Origin: Spirosoma utsteinense
GTDB lineage: Bacteria > Bacteroidota > Bacteroidia > Cytophagales > Spirosomataceae
Assembly: GCF_014282275.1 (NCBI RefSeq)
Contig: NZ_VFIA01000018.1
Span: forward strand, 1-64,000
Length of the DNA stretch: 64,000 nt
Direction: 5' to 3'
Shown here: positions 15,131 through 23,645 of the stretch, in pieces
Position numbering within the stretch: position 1 is the stretch's first letter
Layout of the letters: the number at the start of each line of letters is the position of its first letter
Position numbers and translations under genes: made by a program
Notes under the pieces: model-generated
What the model was told of the DNA's origin: nothing
The model's input: only the letters and a program-made list of their open reading frames with translations
Databases searched by the model: none

Positions 15131-17728
15131 ATGAATAAACGTGTTACCACTCAGGCACTCGGTTGGTTGATCGGGTTTCTCCTGCTCTTCTCCTGGAACC
15201 TCCAGGCAAAGGTTAATGCGCCCCATCGTCCAATTCCGTTTACTGAATCTTTTGACCTATCGAATCCGACCATTGACGCCCCACCAATCAGTTTAACGGC
15301 TATGGTTGGCACGCCCTTTAGCTATCAGGTGATCAGAACTCCCTTCACCTTCAATATCTCCGTAACAGGGCTGCCCGCCAATGGGTTGAGCCTGGTCGCG
15401 CGGGGTATAGATGTCACCATCGAGGGAAGACCTATTACGGCAGGTGTGATGAGTTTGACCCTCAACACCACGGAAGAGTCTGTCCCTACTACCAGAGAGC
15501 TGATCATCACGGTCAGCCCCCCACCCCCACCTCCGCCCCCGCTCAGCCTGACGGCCATGGTCGGGACGCCGTTTTCCTACAAGTTACCCATCACCGCATA
15601 CACGACCAACACCTCCGCGATTGGGCTACCCGCCAACGGGCTGAGCGTGGTCAGAGATATTGTTGAGCTTCACATTAGGGGCACTCCCATCACGGCAGGT
15701 GTGATGAGCGTGACCATCATCAATACCGAATCAAATTCCGCCCCCATTGAGAGGGTCTATATTATCACGGTCACCCCCCCACCGCCACCACCGCCCCCTG
15801 TCAGTCTAACGGCCATGGTTGGGACGCCGTTTTCCTACAAGTTACCCATCACCGCATACACGACCAACACCTCCGCGATTGGGCTACCCGCCAACGGGCT
15901 GAGCGTGGTCAGAGATATTGTTGAGCTTCACATTAGGGGCACTCCCATCACGGCAGGTGTGATGAGCGTGACCATCATCAATACCGAATCAAATTCCGCC
16001 CCCATTGAAAGGGTCTATATCATCACCGTCAGCCCCCCGCTTCCTCCAATTAGCCTGACGGCTACCGTCGGAGTGCCTTTTAGCTTCGGTCTGCCTTCTC
16101 TGCTACCGCTGGGGGGCTCGACCACCCTCGGCGTGACAGGCTTGCCAGCCAACGGTCTGAGCGTTCAATTAAGCTTCAGCTCGCAAGTCATCATCGGGGG
16201 GACGCCCCTGACTTCCGGGGTGATGAATCTGACCTTAGTCAACTCCCAAACCCCCAGCGAAAAAACCGCCTGGCGGGCCATCACCATCACCGTCAACCCC
16301 GCACCGGGAACCCCGCCTGCTAATAATCCACCCGTTGCGCCCAGCATTCCCAGTCAGACAGCAACGGTAGGCGTAGCTTATTTTCAGAACACGCCTTCCT
16401 TCACCGACCCCGATGGGCAGGCCATCGCCGTGCAGGCGTTCGGGCTGCCACCCGGCCTGAGTTACACGGGCACCGCCAGCGGTATTGTAGCCGGTACGCC
16501 TACTACGGCAGGTGTGTACTCGGTCTCGCTGGTGGGAACGGATCTGGGCAACGGTACCCTAACGGGTGGGCTCTCGGCTACCACCGTTTATACCATTACC
16601 GTAAATCCGGCCTCACCCGGTGGCGGTTCGCTCGCACTGCTGGCTCCGACTTATAACTGTACCACGGGGGCCTTCAGGTTCAACACCAGCGGAGGGGACA
16701 GCTCACCCATTACGTTTGCCGCTATCGGGATCACTGGCCCAACGACCAATCCAGACCAATTTGTCGATACAGACCTGCGTACGGCTGCCGATGCACCCCT
16801 GATTACGCTCTCGGCCACCCAGAATGGCACACTCGTCACTTACGTGTGGAACATCCGAGCCGTATGTCCGGTGGGTCCGGGCACTCCGCCCGTCAACCCG
16901 CCCAGTGGTGCGCTGACGCTGCTGGCTCCGACTTACAATTGTACCACGGGGGCCTTTACCTTCAACACCAGCGGGGGTGACGGCTCACCTATCACCTTTG
17001 CCGCTATCGGCATCACCGGCCCGACGACCAATCCGAATCAATTCGTTGATATAGCACTACGCACCGCAGCTGATGCACCCCTGATTACGCTATCAGCTAC
17101 CCAGAATGGCACGACGGTGACCTACGTATGGAATATCCGCGCCCAGTGCCCAGTCGGTCCGGGTACTCCACCTGTTGATCCACCAGTTGGCTCAGCCTTT
17201 CTGCTATTACCTCCAACCTATAACTGCGAAACGGGAGCCTTTACCTTCAACACCAGCGGAGGCAACGGTACAACAATCGAGTACCGGGCCGTGCCGGGCA
17301 TCACCGATTGGACGACCAATCCCAATCAGTTTGTCGATGAAGGCTCGCGAACGGCTAATGATGTACAACCCTTCCTGTTACAAGCTCGTCAGAATGGTGT
17401 TGTTGTGACCCTGGTGTGGAACCTGAAGGCCACCTGTGGCCGGGCCCGGCTGGGGGCTCCTGAGCTGGAGCGTGGCTTGACGGTACTGGTATTGGGCAAC
17501 CCGGTCGTGGGTGAGACGGTTCAAGTGGCGGTGAGTGGCGCTGAAGGCCAGCCGCTGCGGGTAGCGCTGACGAACCTACAGGGGCGCCCGGTGAGCGAAA
17601 CGCACATCGGGCGGGCGGCTGCCATGGAGCAGATTAGCGTGCCGTTGGGTCGTCCTGGGGGCATGTACCTACTTCAGGTGAGCAGCCCTGGTCAAACAAA
17701 AGTGGTGCGGGTGCTGAAGGCTGATTAG
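15131..17728 (+). CDS. Large repeat-rich extracellular protein with type IX secretion sorting domain
   Basis: About 865 residues from the ATG at 15131 (signal peptide MNKRVTTQALGWLIGFLLLF up to NLQA); the frame is open further to a TTG but without protein character. It consists of four Ig-like modules opening with SLTAMVGTPFSY or a variant, separated by runs of 7-9 prolines, one cadherin/putative-Ig module (PSIPSQTATVGVAYFQN, then FTDPDGQ), and three modules of about 90 residues beginning with LLAPTYNCTTGAF and related forms, each with paired cysteines. The last ~85 residues are a T9SS C-terminal sorting domain with LTNLQGRPVSE and GMYLLQVSSPGQTKVVRVLK. It should be exported through the Por system and attached to or released from the surface. 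A likely adhesin or matrix protein; ligand unknown. Confidence 0.85.
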   Translation: MNKRVTTQALGWLIGFLLLFSWNLQAKVNAPHRPIPFTESFDLSNPTIDAPPISLTAMVGTPFSYQVIRTPFTFNISVTGLPANGLSLVARGIDVTIEGRPITAGVMSLTLNTTEESVPTTRELIITVSPPPPPPPPLSLTAMVGTPFSYKLPITAYTTNTSAIGLPANGLSVVRDIVELHIRGTPITAGVMSVTIINTESNSAPIERVYIITVTPPPPPPPPVSLTAMVGTPFSYKLPITAYTTNTSAIGLPANGLSVVRDIVELHIRGTPITAGVMSVTIINTESNSAPIERVYIITVSPPLPPISLTATVGVPFSFGLPSLLPLGGSTTLGVTGLPANGLSVQLSFSSQVIIGGTPLTSGVMNLTLVNSQTPSEKTAWRAITITVNPAPGTPPANNPPVAPSIPSQTATVGVAYFQNTPSFTDPDGQAIAVQAFGLPPGLSYTGTASGIVAGTPTTAGVYSVSLVGTDLGNGTLTGGLSATTVYTITVNPASPGGGSLALLAPTYNCTTGAFRFNTSGGDSSPITFAAIGITGPTTNPDQFVDTDLRTAADAPLITLSATQNGTLVTYVWNIRAVCPVGPGTPPVNPPSGALTLLAPTYNCTTGAFTFNTSGGDGSPITFAAIGITGPTTNPNQFVDIALRTAADAPLITLSATQNGTTVTYVWNIRAQCPVGPGTPPVDPPVGSAFLLLPPTYNCETGAFTFNTSGGNGTTIEYRAVPGITDWTTNPNQFVDEGSRTANDVQPFLLQARQNGVVVTLVWNLKATCGRARLGAPELERGLTVLVLGNPVVGETVQVAVSGAEGQPLRVALTNLQGRPVSETHIGRAAAMEQISVPLGRPGGMYLLQVSSPGQTKVVRVLKAD
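15563..16008 (+). repeat. Two nearly identical 258-bp tandem coding repeats
   Basis: The segment 15563-15750 recurs without a difference at 15821-16008, an offset of 258 bases or 86 codons. The flanking modules of the same protein differ clearly at the DNA level. This points to a recent duplication or gene conversion within the gene. Confidence 0.9.
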
Positions 17729-17747
17729 TTAGCTTCACCCTACCGTC

Positions 17748-17780
17748 AAAAGCCCGAATCACCACGATTCGGGCTTTTTG
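17748..17780 (+). terminator. Strong intrinsic terminator
   Basis: AAAAGCCCGAATC (17748-17760) and its reverse complement (17766-17778) form a 13-bp stem with loop ACCAC and a T-run. It starts 20 bases after the stop codon of the repeat protein. Confidence 0.9.
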
Positions 17781-17977
17781 TTAAAGTAAATTAACCCTAA
17801 TAGAGGTATAGCTGTAGATATAAAAGGCATTGACCGTAGTCGGTTGACCGCTACCGGTTGATCAGTTCCGTATTTCTACGCAGCCTGTTCCATGTACTCT
17901 ACGCTAAAACGGCAAGAGCACATCGACAACCTTTGTTTGGCTGTTTACTATCGAATAGCCTGTAAACCAACACTATC

Positions 17978-18610
17978 ATGGCTCTTCTCACCACATTTGA
18001 ACTGCTGGTAAAGCGCATTGCGCCAACCCCAGGCGGCCCCGCCAACCCGTCCAATGCGCCATTCCGTCGCGTTGTGCAGGGATACTTCCTAACCATTGCC
18101 TACATCCCCGATAACAACTCGGCAGACTTATCGATCAGGATGCGTTTCACCACCAACATTGTCAGTGAGGATCTTCTAGACCCCAATAACCGGCTGTATC
18201 GCGGCCTGACAGGAACCAGCCCGACCAACTCGAATCACTCGTTCGTGGTCGACAATGCCGGGGCGCAGACAGCTACCCTGCTGACTGCTTTAGCACCGCT
18301 CGCTACCTCGCAGCCGTTTGAAAGTACGCCGTTTACTATCCAGCCGGGCCAAACCATTTCGGCGGCCTTGTTTCCCAATGTGGGCAATCCGTTTGTGTTG
18401 AGTGCCGAGAATCTGGCGGTGCGGGGCTACGCCGAGATTTTAACGGAAAACGGGGAGCCATCCAATGACCAGTTGCTGATTTCAGCCGAACAGCGGGGCA
18501 CCCTGCTGGATAATGACTATCCGGTTTTCAACAACACCGATATACTTGACTTCGACCAGATTAGCTACTCGCTCCCCCTGGCGGGCGGCAGGGCGCTGAT
18601 CAGAATATAG
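17978..18610 (+). CDS. Hypothetical protein, 210 residues, beta-rich
   Basis: I do not recognise this family. There is no signal peptide and no membrane helix. The sequence is rich in beta-prone and asparagine/threonine residues; segments such as VVQGYFLTIAYIPDNNSADLSIRM and TIQPGQTISAALFP suggest a beta-sandwich. The acidic NDYPVFNNTDILDFDQISYSLPL region lies near the C-terminus. It is a single-gene unit, with its own terminator at 18640-18672. It follows the type IX secreted protein but is separated from it by that gene's terminator, so co-transcription is unlikely. Confidence 0.65.
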   Translation: MALLTTFELLVKRIAPTPGGPANPSNAPFRRVVQGYFLTIAYIPDNNSADLSIRMRFTTNIVSEDLLDPNNRLYRGLTGTSPTNSNHSFVVDNAGAQTATLLTALAPLATSQPFESTPFTIQPGQTISAALFPNVGNPFVLSAENLAVRGYAEILTENGEPSNDQLLISAEQRGTLLDNDYPVFNNTDILDFDQISYSLPLAGGRALIRI

Positions 18611-18639
18611 GGTATTCATTGCGTATTGAGCCAGCAAAG

Positions 18640-18672
18640 AGCCCGCTAACCAATCATCGTGGCGGGCTTTCT
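18640..18672 (+). terminator. Intrinsic terminator
   Basis: AGCCCGC (18640-18646) pairs with GCGGGCT (18662-18668), followed by TTCTTA. The loop is 15 bases. It lies 30 bases after the hypothetical gene at 17978-18610. Confidence 0.65.
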
Positions 18673-18802
18673 TATTGCGGGACAGTGGCTGTGGTAACTG
18701 TATCAGCAGAAGGTATTCTATGGCACTCAATCGGATATCAACCTTCCTGTATCGTGAGTTCAGGGACCTAGATGGCTTTACTGTTACTACTAGTGAGAGG
18801 TA

Positions 18803-20179
18803 TTACTTTCCGATGCAGAACTTGCTGAAGATCGACTCCAGCAAATCATCGGTCGTGATCTCACCGGTCAACTCGCCCAGATGTTGTAGGGCCACCCGCA
18901 GATCCATCGCCAGCCAATCGGGGGTAGCGCCCGCGTCCAGGCCGGTAATGGCCCGGGCAAGCGCTTCGTCAGTACCGGTCAGGTGTTCGTAGTGGCGGGC
19001 GCTGGTTACGACGGCGCTGCCCGTCTGCACAGCCGCATCGGTACGAACGCGAGACGATAAGGCCGTTTTCAACTCGTCCAGATTCGTTTGTTTGGCGGCC
19101 GATATCCAGACAACGCTTTCGCCAACGATATTTGCCAGCTGCTGTTTTTTTTCGTCTGTGATCGCGTCGAGCTTGTTCCCGACAAGCAAATAGGGCTTGC
19201 CTGATGAACGCACCTCGTTTACAACCTCTTGCAGATCATCAGGCGATACGTTTAGCCCGTCGAACAGGTAAACGACGAGGGCAGCCTCACGCATCTTTTG
19301 CTGTGTCCGTTCAATACCGATAGCTTCGATGGTATCGGTCGCTTCGCGCAAACCGGCCGTGTCGATCAGGCGGAAGCGGATGCCATTGATGAACAGTTCA
19401 TCTTCAATGACGTCGCGGGTAGTGCCGGGAATGTCGGATACGATGGCTTTATCTTCGTTCAGCAGGGCGTTCAACAGCGTCGATTTTCCGGCGTTGGGCT
19501 TGCCAACGATGACGGTGGGCACACCATTCTTGATCACGTTTCCGACCGAGAACGAGTCGATCAGCGGGTGTAGCACCCGCCGGATGTCGAGCATCAGTTG
19601 ACGGAGCTGGTCGCGATGGGCAAACTCAACGTCTTCCTCACCAAAATCAAGTTCCAGTTCGACCAGCGCCACAAAGTCGATCAGTTGCTGACGGAGCCCT
19701 TTCAGCTGTTTCGAGAATCCCCCCCGCAGCTGGGTGAGCGCGGCCCGGTGACTGGCGTCGGAGTCGGATGCAATCAGGTCGGCAACCGCTTCGGCCTGTA
19801 CCAGATCGAATTGACCGTTCAGGAATGCCCGTTGCGTAAACTCACCGGGTCGCGCCAGCCGAACGCCCTCCTGGGTGAGCCGGCGCAGAATCTGCTGAAT
19901 AATGAACTCCGACCCGTGGCACGAGATTTCAACTACGTCTTCTTTGGTAAATGACTTCGGAGCGCGAAACACCGTCACCAACACTTCGTCGATGATGCCG
20001 TTCTGCTGATTTCTCAAGGTCCCAAAATGGGCGGTATGTGAGGCCTGTTGCGTAAGGTCTTTTCCCCGGAATAGCCGGTTGGTGATGGCAATGGCGCCTT
20101 CGCCCGATACGCGTACAACGGCAATGGCACCAATACCCGGCGCGGTAGCCAGGGCGGCAATAGGTTCTAACTGGTACAA
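18803..20179 (-). CDS. mnmE: tRNA modification GTPase MnmE
   Basis: A 458-residue MnmE (TrmE). With MnmG it installs the (carboxymethyl)aminomethyl group on uridine 34 of certain tRNAs, using a formyl-folate donor and GTP hydrolysis. Visible features are the N-terminal folate-binding domain (ATAPGIGAIAVVRVSG), the G1 loop GKPNAGKSTL, G3 DTAGLRE, G4 NKLD, and the invariant C-terminal CIGK motif. Length is normal. The only in-frame start near the correct position is a TTG at 20179; there is no ATG or GTG between the upstream stop and the conserved domain. It is the last gene of a minus-strand series after the MBL and MpaB-like genes, 51 bases behind the latter. Confidence 0.97.
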   Translation of the reverse strand: MYQLEPIAALATAPGIGAIAVVRVSGEGAIAITNRLFRGKDLTQQASHTAHFGTLRNQQNGIIDEVLVTVFRAPKSFTKEDVVEISCHGSEFIIQQILRRLTQEGVRLARPGEFTQRAFLNGQFDLVQAEAVADLIASDSDASHRAALTQLRGGFSKQLKGLRQQLIDFVALVELELDFGEEDVEFAHRDQLRQLMLDIRRVLHPLIDSFSVGNVIKNGVPTVIVGKPNAGKSTLLNALLNEDKAIVSDIPGTTRDVIEDELFINGIRFRLIDTAGLREATDTIEAIGIERTQQKMREAALVVYLFDGLNVSPDDLQEVVNEVRSSGKPYLLVGNKLDAITDEKKQQLANIVGESVVWISAAKQTNLDELKTALSSRVRTDAAVQTGSAVVTSARHYEHLTGTDEALARAITGLDAGATPDWLAMDLRVALQHLGELTGEITTDDLLESIFSKFCIGK

Positions 20180-20230
20180 ATTCGTTGGGTGGTTTGTAGT
20201 TTACGACGTGTGATGCAACAACACCACATC

Positions 20231-21310
20231 TCAAAAACCGGGAAATGTCGTTGGAAAAACAGGCAGGCGACTTACCACGTTGACAATCCGTTTCTCAAGG
20301 GGCACGCTTGGTATGCCCAGTGAATCGGCATAGTCGTCGCCCAGAAACAAACGCATTTGAGCCGCTGCCAGGTTCCGGGTAGCGTCGGGTCGGTTGGTGG
20401 CGGCACCACCCAGGCTTCCAATTGCATTGAGCAATGAGCGGGTCAGGCCCACACCCGCTTCTGACGGCCTGAACTGCCGTCGGGCAATGGACCGGTCGAG
20501 CTGGTAAGCTTCCCGTAGATTGGCGGGCAGCAGTTCATCGGAAATACCGTTTACAGAGGCAATGACATTGGCATGGTGCAGGTAGTCTTCCTCTTCCTGA
20601 TCGGTGACGGTGACGCCCGTTTTACGCAAGCCCCGAAGGACGATGTAGGAAAACGCCAGATTGGTACCGGCCATATCTTCCTGATTGACGGGATAGCCCC
20701 AGTCCATGTTCCACCGCCCGGAATGCAGACCAAACCAGCGAGCGCCGGCATGAATCAACCGAATTTTAAGCGTGCGGGCAATGGCTTTAGGTGGTTTCCC
20801 CGCAGGAAGGGTAACCGGGGCAATACCACCGCGATCGGGTGAGGAAAAAACAGCCCCTGCCCACTCCTTTGCGTTGTTCACGCCAAAAACCCATTCGCCG
20901 GTTTCCTGCAACCGGCGGGCCGTGTCATTCTTGATACGCTCGGTGAGCCACAGCAGTTGAACGCCATTGGCACCCATGTAGGTATAGGGCAGCGAGTAGG
21001 TACCCAGCGCCAGCCCGATCTGGCCGGCATGTTTCTTAAAAAAAGCCATTCCACCAGCCATTCGTTTCTGATCGGCCCATACCGGCAAGCTGGCCTGATC
21101 ACGAAAGAACGCACCCACTACGTCGGGTTGTTTGTCCGTCGTGAAGTCGGTGGTGTTGGCCAGCCAGCCCATCAGCTGCCGCAGCCCCGCTGAGCCACTG
21201 GCTTCTGTAACAGCGGCCATAACGGCATCGGCTGGCGCATCGCCCTGTTGGCGGTACTGGTTCAGAAGTTCGTCAGGAAACAGACGGGATGTTTTAACGA
21301 GCGCGGGCAT
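20231..21310 (-). CDS. Oxygenase MpaB family protein (DUF2236)
   Basis: A 359-residue protein of the MpaB/latex-clearing-protein oxygenase family. Members are haem-binding, mostly alpha-helical oxygenases that cleave polyisoprene or prenyl side chains, but most bacterial ones have no known substrate. Recognisable segments are GLALGTYSLPYTYMGANGVQLL, IRLIHAGARWFGL with a conserved histidine, and GYPVNQEDMAGTNLAFSY. There is no signal peptide. It lies between the MBL hydrolase and mnmE on the same strand, with about 100 and 51 bases between genes, so it may be co-transcribed with them without a clear functional link. Confidence 0.8.
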   Translation of the reverse strand: MPALVKTSRLFPDELLNQYRQQGDAPADAVMAAVTEASGSAGLRQLMGWLANTTDFTTDKQPDVVGAFFRDQASLPVWADQKRMAGGMAFFKKHAGQIGLALGTYSLPYTYMGANGVQLLWLTERIKNDTARRLQETGEWVFGVNNAKEWAGAVFSSPDRGGIAPVTLPAGKPPKAIARTLKIRLIHAGARWFGLHSGRWNMDWGYPVNQEDMAGTNLAFSYIVLRGLRKTGVTVTDQEEEDYLHHANVIASVNGISDELLPANLREAYQLDRSIARRQFRPSEAGVGLTRSLLNAIGSLGGAATNRPDATRNLAAAQMRLFLGDDYADSLGIPSVPLEKRIVNVVSRLPVFPTTFPGF

Positions 21311-21413
21311 GATCTTGGGATATATGCCGATAACGCCGGGTGGAAGGAATTGGTTTGTCGGGCGGCCCCCATGATCGGGCTAGTCCACTGATTGCCGACG
21401 TACAGGAGCGAGG

Positions 21414-22175
21414 CTACAGATGTATCTGCAGGCCGTCATAACCTAGCCGGATATTGGCCGGCAACTCGCGCTCGACTTCACGGTGAAGGCCAAGTTTATG
21501 GCTGATATGGGTAAAATACGTCCGGTCGGCACCAATACGCTGCGCCAACGCCACGGCCTGATCGAGGGTGAAGTGCGAAATATGGGGCATGCGCTGCAGC
21601 GCATCGAGGATCAGTACTTTGGTGCCATACACTTTCTCCAACTCGTCGTCGGCGATGTGATTGAGGTCGGTCAGGTAGGTAAAGTCATTGATGCGGAACC
21701 CATAAACAGGCAGCTTATGGTGCATTACTTCGATAGGAGTGACTGGAATGCCCAACACATCGAACGGCTCATTTACGATTTCGGTAGTACGAACGTGCGG
21801 AACACCGGGGTATTTATGTTCGGCGAAGATATAGGCGAACTCCCGCTTCAACTGAGCCAGTACGGTGGGGCGGGCATAGATGGGCATGTCCTGTCCCGAC
21901 CGAAAGTTATAAGCCCTCACTTCATCCAGCCCGGCGGTGTGGTCTTTATGTTCGTGGGTGAACAGTACCGCATCCAGTTGTTTGAGCCGTAGCCGCAGCA
22001 CCTGCTGGCGAAAATCAGGCCCGGTGTCGACCACGAAACTGCGTCCCTCGACAGCGATATGGATCGAGGCTCTTAGCCGTTTATCGCGGTAATCGACAGA
22101 TTGGCAAACGGCGCACTCACATCCAATCAGCGGTACCCCCGACGATGTTCCCGTTCCCAGCAGAGTGACAAGCAT
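21414..22175 (-). CDS. MBL-fold metallo-hydrolase, PhnP-like
   Basis: A 253-residue metallo-beta-lactamase-fold hydrolase. The metal-binding motif is HEHKDHTAG (the HxHxDH signature), preceded by LGTGTSSGVPLIGCECAVC, which is typical of the PhnP-like phosphodiesterase group with cysteine ligands of an extra zinc site. YLTDLNHI and FTHISHKLG supply further ligands. Family members hydrolyse cyclic phosphodiesters or related small molecules; the substrate here is unknown. It is preceded on the minus strand by a long hairpin that separates it from the CheY-like gene. Confidence 0.9.
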   Translation of the reverse strand: MLVTLLGTGTSSGVPLIGCECAVCQSVDYRDKRLRASIHIAVEGRSFVVDTGPDFRQQVLRLRLKQLDAVLFTHEHKDHTAGLDEVRAYNFRSGQDMPIYARPTVLAQLKREFAYIFAEHKYPGVPHVRTTEIVNEPFDVLGIPVTPIEVMHHKLPVYGFRINDFTYLTDLNHIADDELEKVYGTKVLILDALQRMPHISHFTLDQAVALAQRIGADRTYFTHISHKLGLHREVERELPANIRLGYDGLQIHL

Positions 22176-22184
22176 AATTGATCG

Positions 22185-22279
22185 GTCGTTTGTTAGTTAG
22201 TCATACGTCATAAGTGGCTGACTCGCGAAATCAACACGCGCATCAGCCACTTATGACGTACGACTAACTAACAAACGAC
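22185..22279. repeat. Long intergenic hairpin with 37-bp arms (family member A)
   Basis: The arms 22185-22221 and 22243-22279 are reverse complements with one mismatch. The stem tip contains GTGGCTGA, and the 21-base loop has CGCG on both sides that can extend the pairing. It fills the gap between the CheY-like gene and the MBL hydrolase. There is no clean T-run after either arm. The same head sequence recurs in the hairpins at 23578-23626 and 30021-30151. Confidence 0.85.
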
Positions 22280-22289
22280 TCTGTTATCT

Positions 22290-22670
22290 TTATTTATCCG
22301 TTAGCTGATTTACGACTTCAACCAGGCGGTCGAAGTTGAGGGGTTTCACCAGGACATCGTTGAAACCCGCCGTTTTAAATTCTTCTTCAGTGTAGTTCTT
22401 GGCATTACCCGTAATGGCGACGATGGGCACAGAAGCTTTTTCTTTCTCCGGCATGGCCCGAACGCGTCGAACACACTCCATACCATCCATAACGGGCATG
22501 TTGATATCGAGCAACAGGATGCTGAAATCTTCTTTTTCCAGAATCTGTATCACCTGTTCGCCATTCTTGACGGCTGTAATGTCGTAGTGCTGAAACTCAA
22601 GAATTTTGCGGGCCAGATTCTGAATAACGGAACTATCTTCGGCAATCAGGACGCGTTTGGAAGCTGACAT
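22290..22670 (-). CDS. CheY-like single-domain response regulator
   Basis: A 126-residue receiver domain alone. IAEDSSVIQNL carries the acidic pocket, the phosphoacceptor aspartate is in ILLLDINMPVMDGMECV, the switch threonine is in IVAITGNA, and the lysine is in VLVKPLNFD. It has no DNA-binding or enzymatic output domain, so it must act through protein contacts. No histidine kinase is adjacent; the partner is unknown. The first codons after the start are MSASKRVLIAED, a normal beginning. Confidence 0.93.
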   Translation of the reverse strand: MSASKRVLIAEDSSVIQNLARKILEFQHYDITAVKNGEQVIQILEKEDFSILLLDINMPVMDGMECVRRVRAMPEKEKASVPIVAITGNAKNYTEEEFKTAGFNDVLVKPLNFDRLVEVVNQLTDK

Positions 22671-23117
22671 ATGTCTTTGGGGATCGTATTTGTTTGGCGT
22701 GGTGAAATTAGCAGTTTAATCGGCAAACACAAAAAAGGCTTACCCGGCCCTACCTGCCGATACAGACGTCAGTAAGGTAATCAAATAGCGATAAATGTAA
22801 TAATACAATGAAAATTATTTGATTTTTTTACATTCGGGTAACACCACGTATTATTTTTTTCACTAGGTTTATACTCTCAACTCTATCAGACTTATTGAGT
22901 TACTGCCTTACGACACTGAGACTGACAGGCTATAATCAGGTGAGCACGGGCTTACACGCGGCTATATAGAAAGAACGTATAGATGCACAAGTAACTACCT
23001 GCCCTACTCCTGTTTTTTTATCCTCTAAACAGTATCGGTACATTATCCTCCGGTTTGCCCTACGGTGTTGAGTTGAATTGACTGGTCTTCTTTTCGAAAC
23101 CTTCCTCTTTTACTGCT
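22671..23117. other. Intergenic stretch, AT-rich, no gene seen
   Basis: About 450 bases between the divergent CheY-like gene and the immunity-like gene. The centre (22800-22870) is very AT-rich and could hold both promoters. I found no hairpin terminator or known RNA fold. Confidence 0.5.
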
Positions 23118-23555
23118 ATGAAACTCACCGGACCCGAAGGCGGATTCGAGTTGAACATTCTCGATTATGAATGCAGCGACTCACCTTATTTTATGGACCG
23201 TAACTGGCTTATCATTAGCCTGAAAACGAGTTACCACGGTCAAAAATGCGTCAAAACGGCTCCCATTTTATCAACATGGGAGGTCGAACTGTTGCTCAAA
23301 TGGATGCGCTCGATAGCGAATGGCCGGGAAATCTCACCCAGGCTCAGCTTTGTTGAACCGGCCCTTGGATTTAACAACCTATCTGGCGGTCTGGGCAACT
23401 ACCGGCTGGGTATTAAACTCGGTTCGGCAGCCCGTCCCAACTGGCAACGCGATTCAAATCCGTTCTATCTGCCCGTCACCCCCGATAACCGTGAATTGCA
23501 AGGGGCGATTCTGGACCTGGAGCAGCAATTACGGCGCTTCCCGGTACGGGAGTAA
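23118..23555 (+). CDS. WapI-like immunity protein family member
   Basis: A 145-residue protein beginning MKLTGPEGGFELNILDYE, followed by DRNWLIISLK and STWEVELLLKWM. This order (short extracellular-like beta start, DxNWL, then a W-containing helix) fits the WapI immunity-protein family, whose founding member neutralises the contact-dependent toxin WapA. No polymorphic toxin gene is adjacent, so this is an orphan immunity-like gene or a family member with another role. There is no signal peptide. It is followed by hairpin C and the convergent ATPase gene. Confidence 0.55.
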   Translation: MKLTGPEGGFELNILDYECSDSPYFMDRNWLIISLKTSYHGQKCVKTAPILSTWEVELLLKWMRSIANGREISPRLSFVEPALGFNNLSGGLGNYRLGIKLGSAARPNWQRDSNPFYLPVTPDNRELQGAILDLEQQLRRFPVRE

Positions 23556-23577
23556 ATAAGCTAAGCTGGTACAACTA

Positions 23578-23626
23578 TGAGCCGTGGCTGACACGCACCC
23601 TTAGGGTATGTACCAGCCACGGCTCA
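23578..23626. repeat. Intergenic hairpin with GTGGCTG head (family member C)
   Basis: TGAGCCGTGGCTG (23578-23590) and its reverse complement (23614-23626) form a perfect 13-bp stem; the loop contains ACCCT/AGGGT. It sits between two convergent genes and may act as a bidirectional terminator. It shares GTGGCTGAC with the hairpins at 22185-22279 and 30021-30151. Confidence 0.8.
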
Positions 23627-23645
23627 CTTACAGACTACCTGTTTA

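Noticed and set aside
15543..16040. Tandem repeat block as a CRISPR array or mobile element
   Set aside because: The repeats are in frame and encode Ig-like modules of one protein, with no terminal inverted repeats.
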